NCBI GenBank assembly: GCA_019828565.1
Contig: JAHDYR010000037.1
Span: forward strand, 62,001-126,000
Reading direction: 5' to 3'
DNA length: 64,000 bases
Source: Carpediemonas membranifera
Taxonomy: Eukaryota; Fornicata
The notes beneath the pieces are model-generated. The model made no database searches and was not told the origin of the DNA. It was given only the letters and a program-made list of their open reading frames with translations. Shown here piece by piece: positions 49,860 to 59,034 of the stretch. The stretch's first letter is position 1. Every line of letters starts with the position of its first letter. Made by a program: the position numbers and the translations under genes.

Positions 49860-52399
49860 CTACTCAGCGCGTGCATGACCGCAAATGCAGCAAACAAGCT
49901 CCTCACCCATGTCTGCCAACTCGCAAACCATCACCCCAGACTCTTCGTCCCATGCCAAAGCCGAATAATCGTTGACGTACTGCCACATCTCGTCAACGAG
50001 CTCCTGGAAGAGGCGCACCACCGCCGCCGTGGCATGGAATTGGTGCCTTGCCTCCATGTGGCTGCGAATGGCGAACCATGAGCGAGCTTGTCTGCAGCAT
50101 TGGTGGACTCGGACACGACGAAGCCTGTTCAGCGGGGGGACTGAGTAGTCCTGGCGACCGAACGAGCGAATACCCGTTAAGAACGTGCAGATGAGGGTGG
50201 TCTGCTCGGTCAAACACAGCTTCTCGATCATGGCCGACCTGTGCAACTCGGCTCGGACCTCCTGGTTCTTGATGAACTCTCTCTCAAAGAACTCCTCGAG
50301 GAGGTAAAAAAAGAGGAATGCGGAGATGATCGTGAAGAAGAGGCTGGGCAGTGAGCCTGCTGTTGACATAGAGTGTCTGGGCACATGGCTTCTCCGCCTT
50401 GTCTGCTTGCCCAGGAGGGAGCAACGCCAGCTTTGTCTGGTGTGCCTGCAGACTGAGCATGACGTGGAACAGGTGGCACATGGACGCGGCCAAGAAGTGG
50501 AATGCGACTTTGCTGTCGGTGACAGGCTCGGTTGAGTAGTAAAGAGCCTGGAGATAGCCAATGAGTCGCACAATATCTTGGACGGACTCAGGAAGAGCCT
50601 CGTAATCCTCGTTCGTGGTGTTCGCCATGCGAACTCTGGCAGCAGACTGCTCGTTGCACCCGACAGTGCGGTCAATACTGCGGTTGGATGACATGCGCTG
50701 GAGCTTGCGCTTGTCTACGGCAGTTGCGTTCCGATCAGCGGGGAAGCTGGCGCATAGCCGTGCCACTTGCTCGAGCAGGCGGTGCGAGTTGTGCATGATC
50801 GGAGGACAAAAGACAACTCGCTCCGTGTGGATGACTCGGGGCTCTGGCCGGTTCTCGAAGATGGCCCTCTTGTCGGAGAAGTTGCCATACTCCTCTTTCG
50901 GGTCCTGCACACGGTCGGGGTCGGCCTGCACGGCGTGGAACGCTGCCTTCTGCTCGAGCAAATCATGCAAGGTGACCCGAGAGTGCGCCGGAATGGGGTG
51001 CAGCGCCTTGTGGTCTCGACGGATGCTGTTGAAGGGCTGGGGATAGTGCCCTCCATTACCCTCGATGCCGGATGACAGCTTCCTGATGGCCGCGTGATCG
51101 CCCATGACGATGACTTGGTCGAAGGTGGTGACCTGGTCAGTTCCTCTGATCGGTATGAGGGCTTGATAGATCCGCTCGACTTCTTCCTCAACGAGTTGAA
51201 GGTTTCCCTCCTCCGTCAGCTCCTTCTCACCGGCAAGACACTCAACGAGTCGGAAGGGGGGAGTGATGCGGTTAGGGAACGTGAAGCCTGACGGGTCGTA
51301 GATGCGGATCTTGAACGTTGCGGTATGTCCCTTCCATGCGTCGAGCCACAGGAGTAGTTTTAGTGGTTGGAACTCGACATGGCCTGGGTCCTGAAGGGCA
51401 CGAGAGCAACGCTCGAAGTTCGTCTGGTCAGACTCGAGCCACTCCGGGCGAAGCACTGCCTGCTGCAGATAGTACACGCCATCAAACCACACCGTTTCCA
51501 CCTTGTCCCAGGTCGAGCTGTTCAGTCGCTTGCCCAGATGGGCGATACCTACACTGCCTTTGAGGGACTGGTAGTGCTGGACAGCGTCGGATTCGCTGTC
51601 ATAGTGGAGGGTGAGCGTCGGTCGCTCCCAAGTGTGGTCGGCGACGAGGTCGTGGTCGAAAAACGGAGTCGGCTCGGCTCCGTCGGCTACAGTCAAACGG
51701 TTCGTGAGCTCAAGTCGCGACTGCGTGCCGGACATGGTACGCCGCCATGTTGTATTGCCTGAGACCGACCTGCACGGCACGAGATGCTTGACGAAGGCGC
51801 GCTCCTCCTCAGTGAGGGCCTCTGAGACACCAGATATTCTGGTCATGTCAATGCCAAGGTCCTTAATGAGCACCTCCGCGGTCTTGTTCTTCGAGATCGG
51901 CTTTCCAAGCCGGCGGGAGATGTTGTTGATGAGCTTAAAGAGCTCTTGGGTCGAGTTGAAGCCATTGCGGACGTACATCAGGATCGATGTGAGCTCCATG
52001 ATTTCAGAAAAGTTGGCGGAGCGCTCCTCTGAGTCGTTGTAGTCCTGCACAGCACGCTCCTGGATGGCGTGGGTGCGGTAATTGTCCCGTACGAAGACAG
52101 GGGTGAGGAGGGTGTTGATTTCCGTGTGCGGTTGCGGCACGTTGGAAGGGACGGGAGTCTGCTGGAGGGCGGAAGAACCTTGCGTCGTGAATGCGCTGGG
52201 AGATCAGGTCCGCCTCCTCCATCTCGCGGACGAGCTGGCAGAATTGCTCGCGCTGAGGTCTTGTTCTGGCGGAGTTGAGGCCAATTCCGACCATGGCGAA
52301 GTAGGTACAGCCAAGAAGGTAATTCATGCGCTCAACTGAGCGTGGCTGGTCATCATATATTGTACCGATGTGGCTCTCGAACACAATATGAGCAACCAT
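49860..52399 (-). CDS. Element B transposase candidate, about 840 aa (two frame changes)
   Basis: Same blocks as the A protein: TTWRRTMSGTQSRLELTNRLT, GKRLNSSTWDKVETVWFDGV, LLLWLDAWKG, PSGFTFPNRITPPFRLVE, QVIVMGDHAAI, CPPIMHNSHRLLEQVARL, DRTVGCNEQSAARVRMANTT, YLQALYYSTEPV, LLEEFFEREF and C-terminal CCICGHARAE. Start MVAHIVFESHIGTIYD chosen by alignment with A. One frame change near 52110-52145 in a poorly conserved stretch, and a +1 change after TTT in a T7 run near 50312 (PLF-YLLEE). The middle part is open for 618 codons, so this copy gives the clearest view of the core. Confidence 0.72.
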
Positions 52400-53435
52400 G
52401 ATTTCTGTAGAGTTTAAAAAAACAAGATTTTTGTACAAAAACTAGGCAGGTACATGCGCAACGGTCTGTGAGATAAATCAGACAATTTGGCTGTTGCTAT
52501 AGCTCTATAAGAGCAGCTACAACTGCGCTGCCGGGGTTCCTTCTTCTTCTCTGGCCGTTTCAACACTATTTCACAATTTCACCAGTTTCACACAATTGGT
52601 GAAACAATGTTCAGAACTCCTTCAGTTTATGGACGTTGGCTCCGAAACTAAAGCAGTGTGTGTATGAGAGTGCCTGATTAAGATTCATCTGATTTTCATC
52701 TGCATTACTTGCGAATTTGCTGTTGTGCTCCTTGTGCACAAAAAAAAGCAAATCTGGATTTGATCTCGAATATTGCCATGATGAAGGCGACACAAAATGC
52801 TCATTTGCCAACCAGTGCAGCTAGAAGAAAATGGTAAAAAGTTATGGATACTGCATGGGATGAGGCCCCCGTTGATGTGTTAAACGGCCATGATCGACCG
52901 CTCAACGTCAGCGCCTCTTTGGGCACCTTCTGCGGCGGTGGATCATGCCAATTGCCGATCTCAGCTCTATGGAGCTAAGTGCACTTGAGCTCTGAGCCAA
53001 GTCTTCTGATTCCATCTTATCGCCGATAAAAAAATGCAAATTTTGAGATACAGAAGATTGAATCTGTCCCCAGAAAACCGAACATACTCCGATGATGTAT
53101 ACTGACTATATACCACCGTAGTATGGCCTGCTTTCTGGGGGACAGCTTCATTCTTTTGATTGGTTGATTCAGTCATTAGTTCCCGGCGACTGAGAAGGAG
53201 TTGACGCATAAAAACAACAGAGGATACTCTTTAGAACACACAGACTTTGCTGACAAGGCCACTTGGTCGTACGACCACTTTTGCCTTCGACCTTAAAATG
53301 CGAGAGGCAATTTGCTCGACCACCAATCTCGCACATGTTACATCAAGCATGGATATGTCATTAATGCACTCGCATCTATCATTTCAGCTGCTTCTTAGGA
53401 CTTCGAACGCCCTGAAGCACGAATAAGGAATTTGC
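52400..53435. other. Leader and subterminal region of element B (transposase side)
   Basis: No gene supported. It contains a GTTTCAC/GTGAAAC palindrome (52585-52605), the CTTTTTACCATTTTCTTC and GTGCCCAAAGAG blocks shared with A (about 52818 and 52910, minus strand), and an imperfect hairpin with arms ATTGAATCTGTCCCCAGAAA and TTTCTGGGGGACAGCTTCAT (53052-53157), the counterpart of A 4378-4484. Confidence 0.55.
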
Positions 53436-53589
53436 GTTTATCCTCCGTATATCCCCGGATTAACTGGCCATTCTAACAGTATGGTGATGCAGGAATGAGA
53501 TCAATGCTGCTGACAGGTCTCGAGATGGCAGAGGTGCTGGAGAAGAGAGAGCAGAAACAGAATCAGAAGTAAATGTCCTAAGGAGATGT

Positions 53590-54040
53590 AACAGAAGTAG
53601 CAAGCAATGTTTAATAACGTATGAACAGTCCTTTTGATGTTGTTTAGTGATTTTGTGCATTAACGACCGAGAAAAGTGGAGTGCAACGCAGATGTTGGTT
53701 ATTGATGGTAGATGGCGCGCTTTTGACGACAGCTGGTTGCTTTTGCAGTATAAAGAACCGCATAGCTGCCACTAGTTCCTTCCAATAATGCTTTCCCGCC
53801 ATTTTGAGGTTGGAATGAAATTCCAAGCACCGTGCACTTTATGTAATTGCCCAATATCAACGCCACCCCCGCCCCCAGCGCCTCCACGCCCCACGCCAAC
53901 GCCACCTCCGCCCCCCTGGCGCTCAGTTCAGGAGATGTCCGGTCGATAAGCCATAAACTGCACGGATCCACAAACGTGGATTGGCCTGAACGACAGCGCT
54001 GAGGCCCAAACAGGTGGTGAGACATTAAAAAGACTCATTT
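53590..54040 (-). repeat. R cassette, copy 3
   Basis: Minus-strand copy with one to two minisatellite units only, GTGGAT palindrome, 52-codon frame (start near 53802) and CACTAAACAACATC. It lies between the end of element B and the 3' end of the 380-aa gene. In element C before B arrived it lay between the kinase and the 380-aa gene. The 106 bases between B and this copy show nothing recognisable. Confidence 0.72.
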
Positions 54041-54049
54041 GCAATCCAT

Positions 54050-55218
54050 TTACTCAGTCCTCACCCTCTTACCACTTGTCTCGATCTCTGAATCATCCTC
54101 TATTGTGTTGTCCGCATGCTTCTGCTTTTCGGGCGACTCATGGGTCACCGCCGCGGTTTGTCCGAGACCAAATGCCATTCTTGCAAACGCCATAAGGTCT
54201 GGCGGGAATGTACTGCTTGTCGTCAGAGCATTGTAGATCTCAGGACGGATATCTTTCGCCGTTGAGTAAACCATGCACAGATGACTGTGAACAATGAGGG
54301 TGCTCAAGCCCCTGACTGTATCGTTATCCTTCGGGATCATTCGGTTCTTCAGCAAGGAAGTGAAGTCGGCGAAGTGGATGATGATGACACCAATGATGTT
54401 GTGAAACTTTGACATCATGCTTTCTGTCTCACCCATCAGTTTCAGACGCTCCACAACGTTGTTGTAGAAGGGGGTCTTCGTTATGTTAAGGCGTGTGGAA
54501 AGTGCACCTTGCTTGTTCGCCTGGACAAAGATCCTCTGCTGCTGAAGAGCCACTGAGAGCAGGGCGTCGCTGGGGGCCACGTTTTCGTTATACTTAATCT
54601 TCTGGCTTGACAAACAGTCGTAGAGACAAAGCTGGTAAGCAATCCAGGCCCGAATAACTCGGACGTTGTTCTCCTGGAATGAGTGTTCCAGCTCGTGAAG
54701 GGTCGACTCACTGGCGTTGAAACCATCCATCCCAGAGATATCGATGGTAATGGCAGAGTTTTTCGGCACGCTGCGAATCCACGTTTCAAGGCTTGTCTCT
54801 TCCTGGCGGCTGAGGTTCTTGAGTGGTACGATGACCTGCTGTTGTGTCGGGGCAGGCGTACCAGCGCGTCGCGGCGCCAGCTGTCTCAGCTTCTTTGTCT
54901 GCACCTTCTTCTTCGCAGACTTGGTGGTCTTGGGCTGAAGCTTGGATGCAGGCTTGGCGGTTTCTCCTACCGCGACAGGCACATCTTCAATGGGCTCTTG
55001 GGGAATCTCCGCCAGGAGATCTAGCTCTTCATGATAGACGGGCTGTCGGCGAAGAGATCGCGCAAGAAACGGTCGAATGCTCTGTCAAACTCACCAGAAA
55101 TGACCGCGGCGATCTTTCGGGCCTGTCTGTTGTTTCTTTCTGATGGGACAGGGCCACAAGTAAGCTCAATAGCAGCAATAAGCTGCTGCAAATGCAGTTC
55201 TGACTCCAGAGTGTCCAT
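54050..55218 (-). CDS. Unknown element C protein, about 380 aa (full copy)
   Basis: Full version of the gene truncated at 17362-18424. Starts MDTLESELHLQQLIAAIELT; a conserved -1 change near 55022 joins PSIMK to ELDLLAEIPQEP. A Lys-rich linker follows, then a 200-residue helical-looking domain (LNITKTPFYNNVVERLKLMG; HNIIGVIIIHFADFTSLLKN) and a polar C-terminus (EIETSGKRVRTE). Both copies share the frame change, so a short unrecognised intron is also possible. No family recognised. R4 is immediately upstream. Confidence 0.66.
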
Positions 55219-55389
55219 TGCTGCATAAGCTGCACATGAATCCAGCCTGGTCGATTCCTTCACGCGGCAGACAAGAAGAGAGACGTGCCAGGCATGGCAC
55301 TCTCTCTGGCAATGGCAAGTCTTCAACGGGAAGCCGCGAACGCCTCGTTGATCTGTCTTGGCATTTGTTGAGGACAACACAGCTGTAAA

Positions 55390-55866
55390 CGACAATAAGA
55401 TGAAACAGAAGTAGCAAGCAATGTTTAATAACGTATGAACAGTCCTTTTGATGTTGTTTAGTGATTTTGTGCATTAACGACCGAGAACAGTGGAGTGCAA
55501 CGCAGATGTTGGTTATTGATGGTAGATGGCGCGCTTTTGACGACAGCTGGTTGCTTTTGCAGTATAAAGAACCGCATAGCTGCCACTAGTTCCTTCCAAT
55601 AATGCTTTCCCGCCATTTTTGAGGTTGGAATGAAATTCCAAGCACCGTGCACTTTATGTAATTGCCCAATATCAGCGCCACCCCCGCCCCCAGCGCCTCC
55701 ACGCCCCACGCCAACGCCACCTCCGCCCCCTGGCGCTCAGTTCAGGAGATGTCCGGTCGATAAGCCATAAACTGCACGGATCCACAAACGTGGATTGGCC
55801 TGAACGACAGCGCTGAGGCCCAAACAGGTGGTGAGACATTAAAAAGACTCATTTGCAATCCATTTA
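55390..55866 (-). repeat. R cassette, copy 4
   Basis: Minus-strand copy, one to two minisatellite units, 52-codon frame 55458-55616. It lies between the caspase-like homologue and the 380-aa gene. Confidence 0.74.
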
Positions 55867-55885
55867 ACCACATCACTCTCTCTGA

Positions 55886-56568
55886 TCATTCATATTTGAA
55901 GGTTAGGGCATTAACAACCATGTGATCCTTCGCGCTGGAGTTAAGACGATAAATGATGTAGTAGGTAAACTCTTCTTCATCGATCTTCTCGTCAACAAGC
56001 GCCTTATACCAAACCATGAACTCATTGGGAACGGTGACCATCACGAAGACAATCTTGCGTTCAATATCAGAGACACGGAAGGGGAAGTGCTGAGTCGCAA
56101 AGTCAGCTAGCGTCCTGCCGCTACAGGAAAGGGCGATCTTGCCCCAATGCAGGAACTCCAAGTGACGCTGCATGACGCTTGATGCTCGCTCAATGCTCGA
56201 TACATGCTCGACACCACGAGAGGAAGATGATATTGTTCTCGTGATGCTGTCCGTACCCGAGCACCGCACAACTCCGTCTCCATAGCTCTCCTGCAGAGCA
56301 GCCGTTTTCTCGTTGTAAATCGTCGCCGCGTTCTCTGTAGTTAGCCAGAACATCACAAATCGTTCCACACAGGAATCCTCGATCATGTTGATGCATTGAC
56401 TTGCGGTCTCTATCTTACCACGCTTTATAGTGGTGTATAGAGCCGCAAGATGCTCAAATGCGATCCACTGTTGGCTGTCTGTCGTCGTCGTTCAAATCCG
56501 ATGTACAGGTTATGGAACAGAGAGCGAGTTTCGCAATTGTGAGTGACAACAGGAATGCACACTATCAT
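55886..56568 (-). CDS. Element C caspase-like homologue lacking the candidate His
   Basis: Exon 1 (56568-56507) encodes MIVCIPVVTHNCETRSLFHN; a 32-bp intron (56475-56506) joins it to QQWIAFEHLAALYTTI, which aligns with DDEWLTAVARTF of A. Then RFVMFWLTTENAAT aligns with NFDTYWVISGHSDTET, so the GHS of A and B is TEN here. KIALSCSGRTLADFA keeps the Cys (TCSG in A). VFVMVTVPNEFMVWYKALVD aligns with the conserved post-Cys region. If the family assignment is right, this is a possible inactive or altered enzyme. Homology is weak but extends over most of the length. The ATG lies 8 bases from the divergent SET ATG. Confidence 0.5.
56475..56506 (-). other. 32-bp intron in the C caspase-like gene
   Basis: GTACATCGGA to GACAGACAG on the minus strand. 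Splicing gives LFHN-L-QQWIAFEHL and avoids a stop. Confidence 0.55.
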
Positions 56569-56576
56569 GATCCCGC

Positions 56577-57272
56577 ATGTTGCTACAGATGGATCAGAGG
56601 AAGAGGAGAACATTACAATGTCTTTTAGATGATTACGAGAAATTGATGTCTCTGAAAAAGCTCTCTAAGGAGGATAGAGAGCAGTTCCTCGGTGCAGGTG
56701 GCAAGAAGGCGGACTCTGAGCATGCAGGCGAAGAACTACTTGAGAACGGCATCGCTAAGACCGCAGATGGGATCCTTCTTGAGCCACAGAAGTCCCTCAT
56801 GGGCACCGATGTTGGCCAAGGGGTCATCTCGTCGCACCGAATCGACGTCGGTTCTCTGGTCGGTGTCTATGCTGGTGAGGTCATCCATGAGCGCCAGTCA
56901 AATGGTAACTACGACTACCTCATCGATGGAACCCAGTTTTGCGTCAGCGCCAACCCTGAAACAATCGGTGTCCATCGCATCAACGACAATTTGGTCGTGA
57001 CCAATGTGCAGTGCCACATTGGTCACGTTCTTGTTCGTGTTGCTGCTGATGAGACGAAACTGCTCCCGCTTCTCTTCTTCGTGTGCGTTCGAACAATTCA
57101 CCCCTACGAATATTTATCACTCGAGTACGACCATCACTACTGGGCCCAAGGAGAGTGGGAGCGACTTCCGCTGTTCGTTGTGTCGTTCAAGCGCCTTGCC
57201 CAGAACGCATCCCTCCATGGTATATCTTCTGCCCGAGAGACGGCGCGTCAGTACCTGCGCCTGGCTGAATAG
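56577..57272 (+). CDS. Element C SET-domain protein, 231 aa
   Basis: Intact. The start is ATG 56577 or 56589 (MDQRKRRTLQCLLDDYEKLM). SET motifs: GQGVISSHRIDVGSLVGVYAGEVIH, then VHRINDNLVVTNVQC where A and B have INHS...N, and YEYLSLEYDHHYW with the catalytic-type Tyr. Loss of the NHS wording may weaken AdoMet binding, or this may be a diverged subtype. No Pro-rich N-terminal region, unlike A. Divergent from the caspase-like gene with almost no gap. Confidence 0.7.
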   Translation: MLLQMDQRKRRTLQCLLDDYEKLMSLKKLSKEDREQFLGAGGKKADSEHAGEELLENGIAKTADGILLEPQKSLMGTDVGQGVISSHRIDVGSLVGVYAGEVIHERQSNGNYDYLIDGTQFCVSANPETIGVHRINDNLVVTNVQCHIGHVLVRVAADETKLLPLLFFVCVRTIHPYEYLSLEYDHHYWAQGEWERLPLFVVSFKRLAQNASLHGISSARETARQYLRLAE

Positions 57273-57309
57273 GTAAACGGACGTCTATAGTATCTATCTT
57301 TTGTTCCTT

Positions 57310-57690
57310 TCTGATGTTGTTTAGTGATTTTGTGCATTAACGACCGAGAACAGTGGAGTGCAACGCAGATGTTGGTTATTGATGGTAGATGGCGCGCTTT
57401 TGACGACAGCTGGTTGCTTTTGCAGTATAAAGAACCGCATAGCTGCCACTAGTTCCTTCCAATAATGCTTTCCCGCCATTTTTGAGGTTGGAATGAAATT
57501 CCAAGCACCGTGCACTTTATGTAATTGCCCAATATCAACGCCACCCCCGCCCCCAGCGCCTCCACGCCCCACGCCAACGCCACCTCCGCCCCCTGGCGCT
57601 CAGTTCAGGAGATGTCCGGTCGATAAGCCATAAACTGCACGGATCCACAAACGTGGATTGGCCTGAACGACAGCGCTGAGGCCCAGACAT
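57310..57690 (-). repeat. R cassette, copy 5
   Basis: Minus-strand copy, one to two minisatellite units, 52-codon frame 57321-57479, GTGGAT palindrome (about 57645). It lies between the convergent SET and 335-aa genes and corresponds to R2 in the inverted duplicate. Confidence 0.74.
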
Positions 57691-57706
57691 GCACATATAC
57701 ATTCAT

Positions 57707-58714
57707 TTATTCCTGTCTCGCTCTCTTGCCTGTCTGATCGCGACGTTTGACCCACTCAAATGCCTCATCTGTGAGGTAGACAGAGACGTCGCGAGTATTC
57801 CCAGTCCTAACCTTCCGAATCAACGTTCGGCAAGGATCTTTGGGTGTCGTCGTTGAGGTACGACGGCAAGCCCACTCTGAGGTCTCGCATGAGCCCCCGC
57901 ACACGATGCAACGTCCTGACAGGACAAGCGGGGGGTCATGCGTTCTGGCCATAGCTAGCTGGTCCACCTGGCTAGCAGTCAGTGTGCGGGACATGAGCGT
58001 ACCGCGCGTCTTGCCCGTGTCTTCGGGCCTGGGCCTCGGCTCATCCAGGTCTCCGACGTCCGAAGTCGTCATCGTTGCCTGCTCCAAAGTGGTGGGCTCC
58101 GGCTGAGACCTGACACCTGGCAGCCTGAGCATGGTCTTACGGCCGCCGCTACGCAGCCTCTCAATCTCATCCTCAAGAATGCTGACCTTCTTCGTCAGAG
58201 CATGATGTTCACTTGTCGCAACGAGCGACACTGGCGACTTAAGCAGCGCGATGAACGCCCTGACGTTATCGTGCAATGGAACCGAGAAGGCCTGGGCCAA
58301 GCTCTCGACCAGCTCCAGGACCTTGGGCAGGGTGTCGGGCTCAAGCTCATTGTGAGCTGCGCGGTTCCGGTACTCAACGAGATCACGAATGATCTTGGCA
58401 TGGGCTTTGTTGTACGCCGCTCGATTGGACATCTCACGAAGGATTCTTGATGAATCCACGTCCTGTTCGAGCTCTTTGCCGAGGAGGTCCTTCTCGGTGC
58501 TATTGGGCTTGCACCCGGGGTTAAATGCAGGCGAGGCCAAGATCTTCCGCATCCAAGGGACCATCATGGCGAGCAGCTGAAGAACTCGCGCATTATCGCC
58601 AAGGATGCGGAGCTGCTCATCGTTCCATGGTGAAATGAACAGGTGATGATCTTGTCGAGCGGATGATTGCCCTTTGAGAGGTGCTTGGCGATGCTTAGCG
58701 CGATATCGGTCCAT
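57707..58714 (-). CDS. Unknown element C protein, 335 aa (right copy)
   Basis: Nearly identical to 21945-22952 (one visible difference, Arg to Lys in KAHxKII). See that entry for features: helical N-terminal half, short coiled coil, C-terminal Cys group. Confidence 0.65.
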   Translation of the reverse strand: MDRYRAKHRQAPLKGQSSARQDHHLFISPWNDEQLRILGDNARVLQLLAMMVPWMRKILASPAFNPGCKPNSTEKDLLGKELEQDVDSSRILREMSNRAAYNKAHAKIIRDLVEYRNRAAHNELEPDTLPKVLELVESLAQAFSVPLHDNVRAFIALLKSPVSLVATSEHHALTKKVSILEDEIERLRSGGRKTMLRLPGVRSQPEPTTLEQATMTTSDVGDLDEPRPRPEDTGKTRGTLMSRTLTASQVDQLAMARTHDPPLVLSGRCIVCGGSCETSEWACRRTSTTTPKDPCRTLIRKVRTGNTRDVSVYLTDEAFEWVKRRDQTGKRARQE

Positions 58715-59034
58715 CCACAACTGTGGATGACGAGCAATTTAAGGTAGGTGCCGCATCAGTCAATAACCCCGTGCTATCGTGCAATAGAACACAGTTAACA
58801 CTGCTTTCCATGCGCAGCAACACAGCCTGTGGCGGAGAGACGCCCGGTATGGACGACACCAGGTGATCCACAAACGTGGATTGGCCAATTACGTCGGCCC
58901 CTCCCATCCCGCATCCCTCAGGATACGCAAGCACAAGCTCTCTCCCTGCAGCACCTCTCTGGCGCTCTCTAAAATCGTCGTATAGCGTAAACAGAATGTG
59001 CCGCATCAGTCATTCGTTCATTTTATTCCACTTA

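Larger units (their letters stand above)
30012..53483 (+). mobile_element. Element B: TIR transposon, about 12.1 kb plus nested A2
   Basis: Ends are identical 48-bp TIRs (30012-30059, 53436-53483) beginning CATACTGTTAGAATGGCC. The flanking dinucleotide GT occurs on both sides (30010-30011, 53484-53485). Gene order equals that of element A: small coiled-coil (-), zinc-finger (+), caspase-like (-), SET (+), OTU-like (-, split by A2), basic protein (+), GNAT-like (-), transposase (-). It is inserted into element C just after the kinase gene. The proteins are homologous to but clearly diverged from those of A. Confidence 0.92.
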
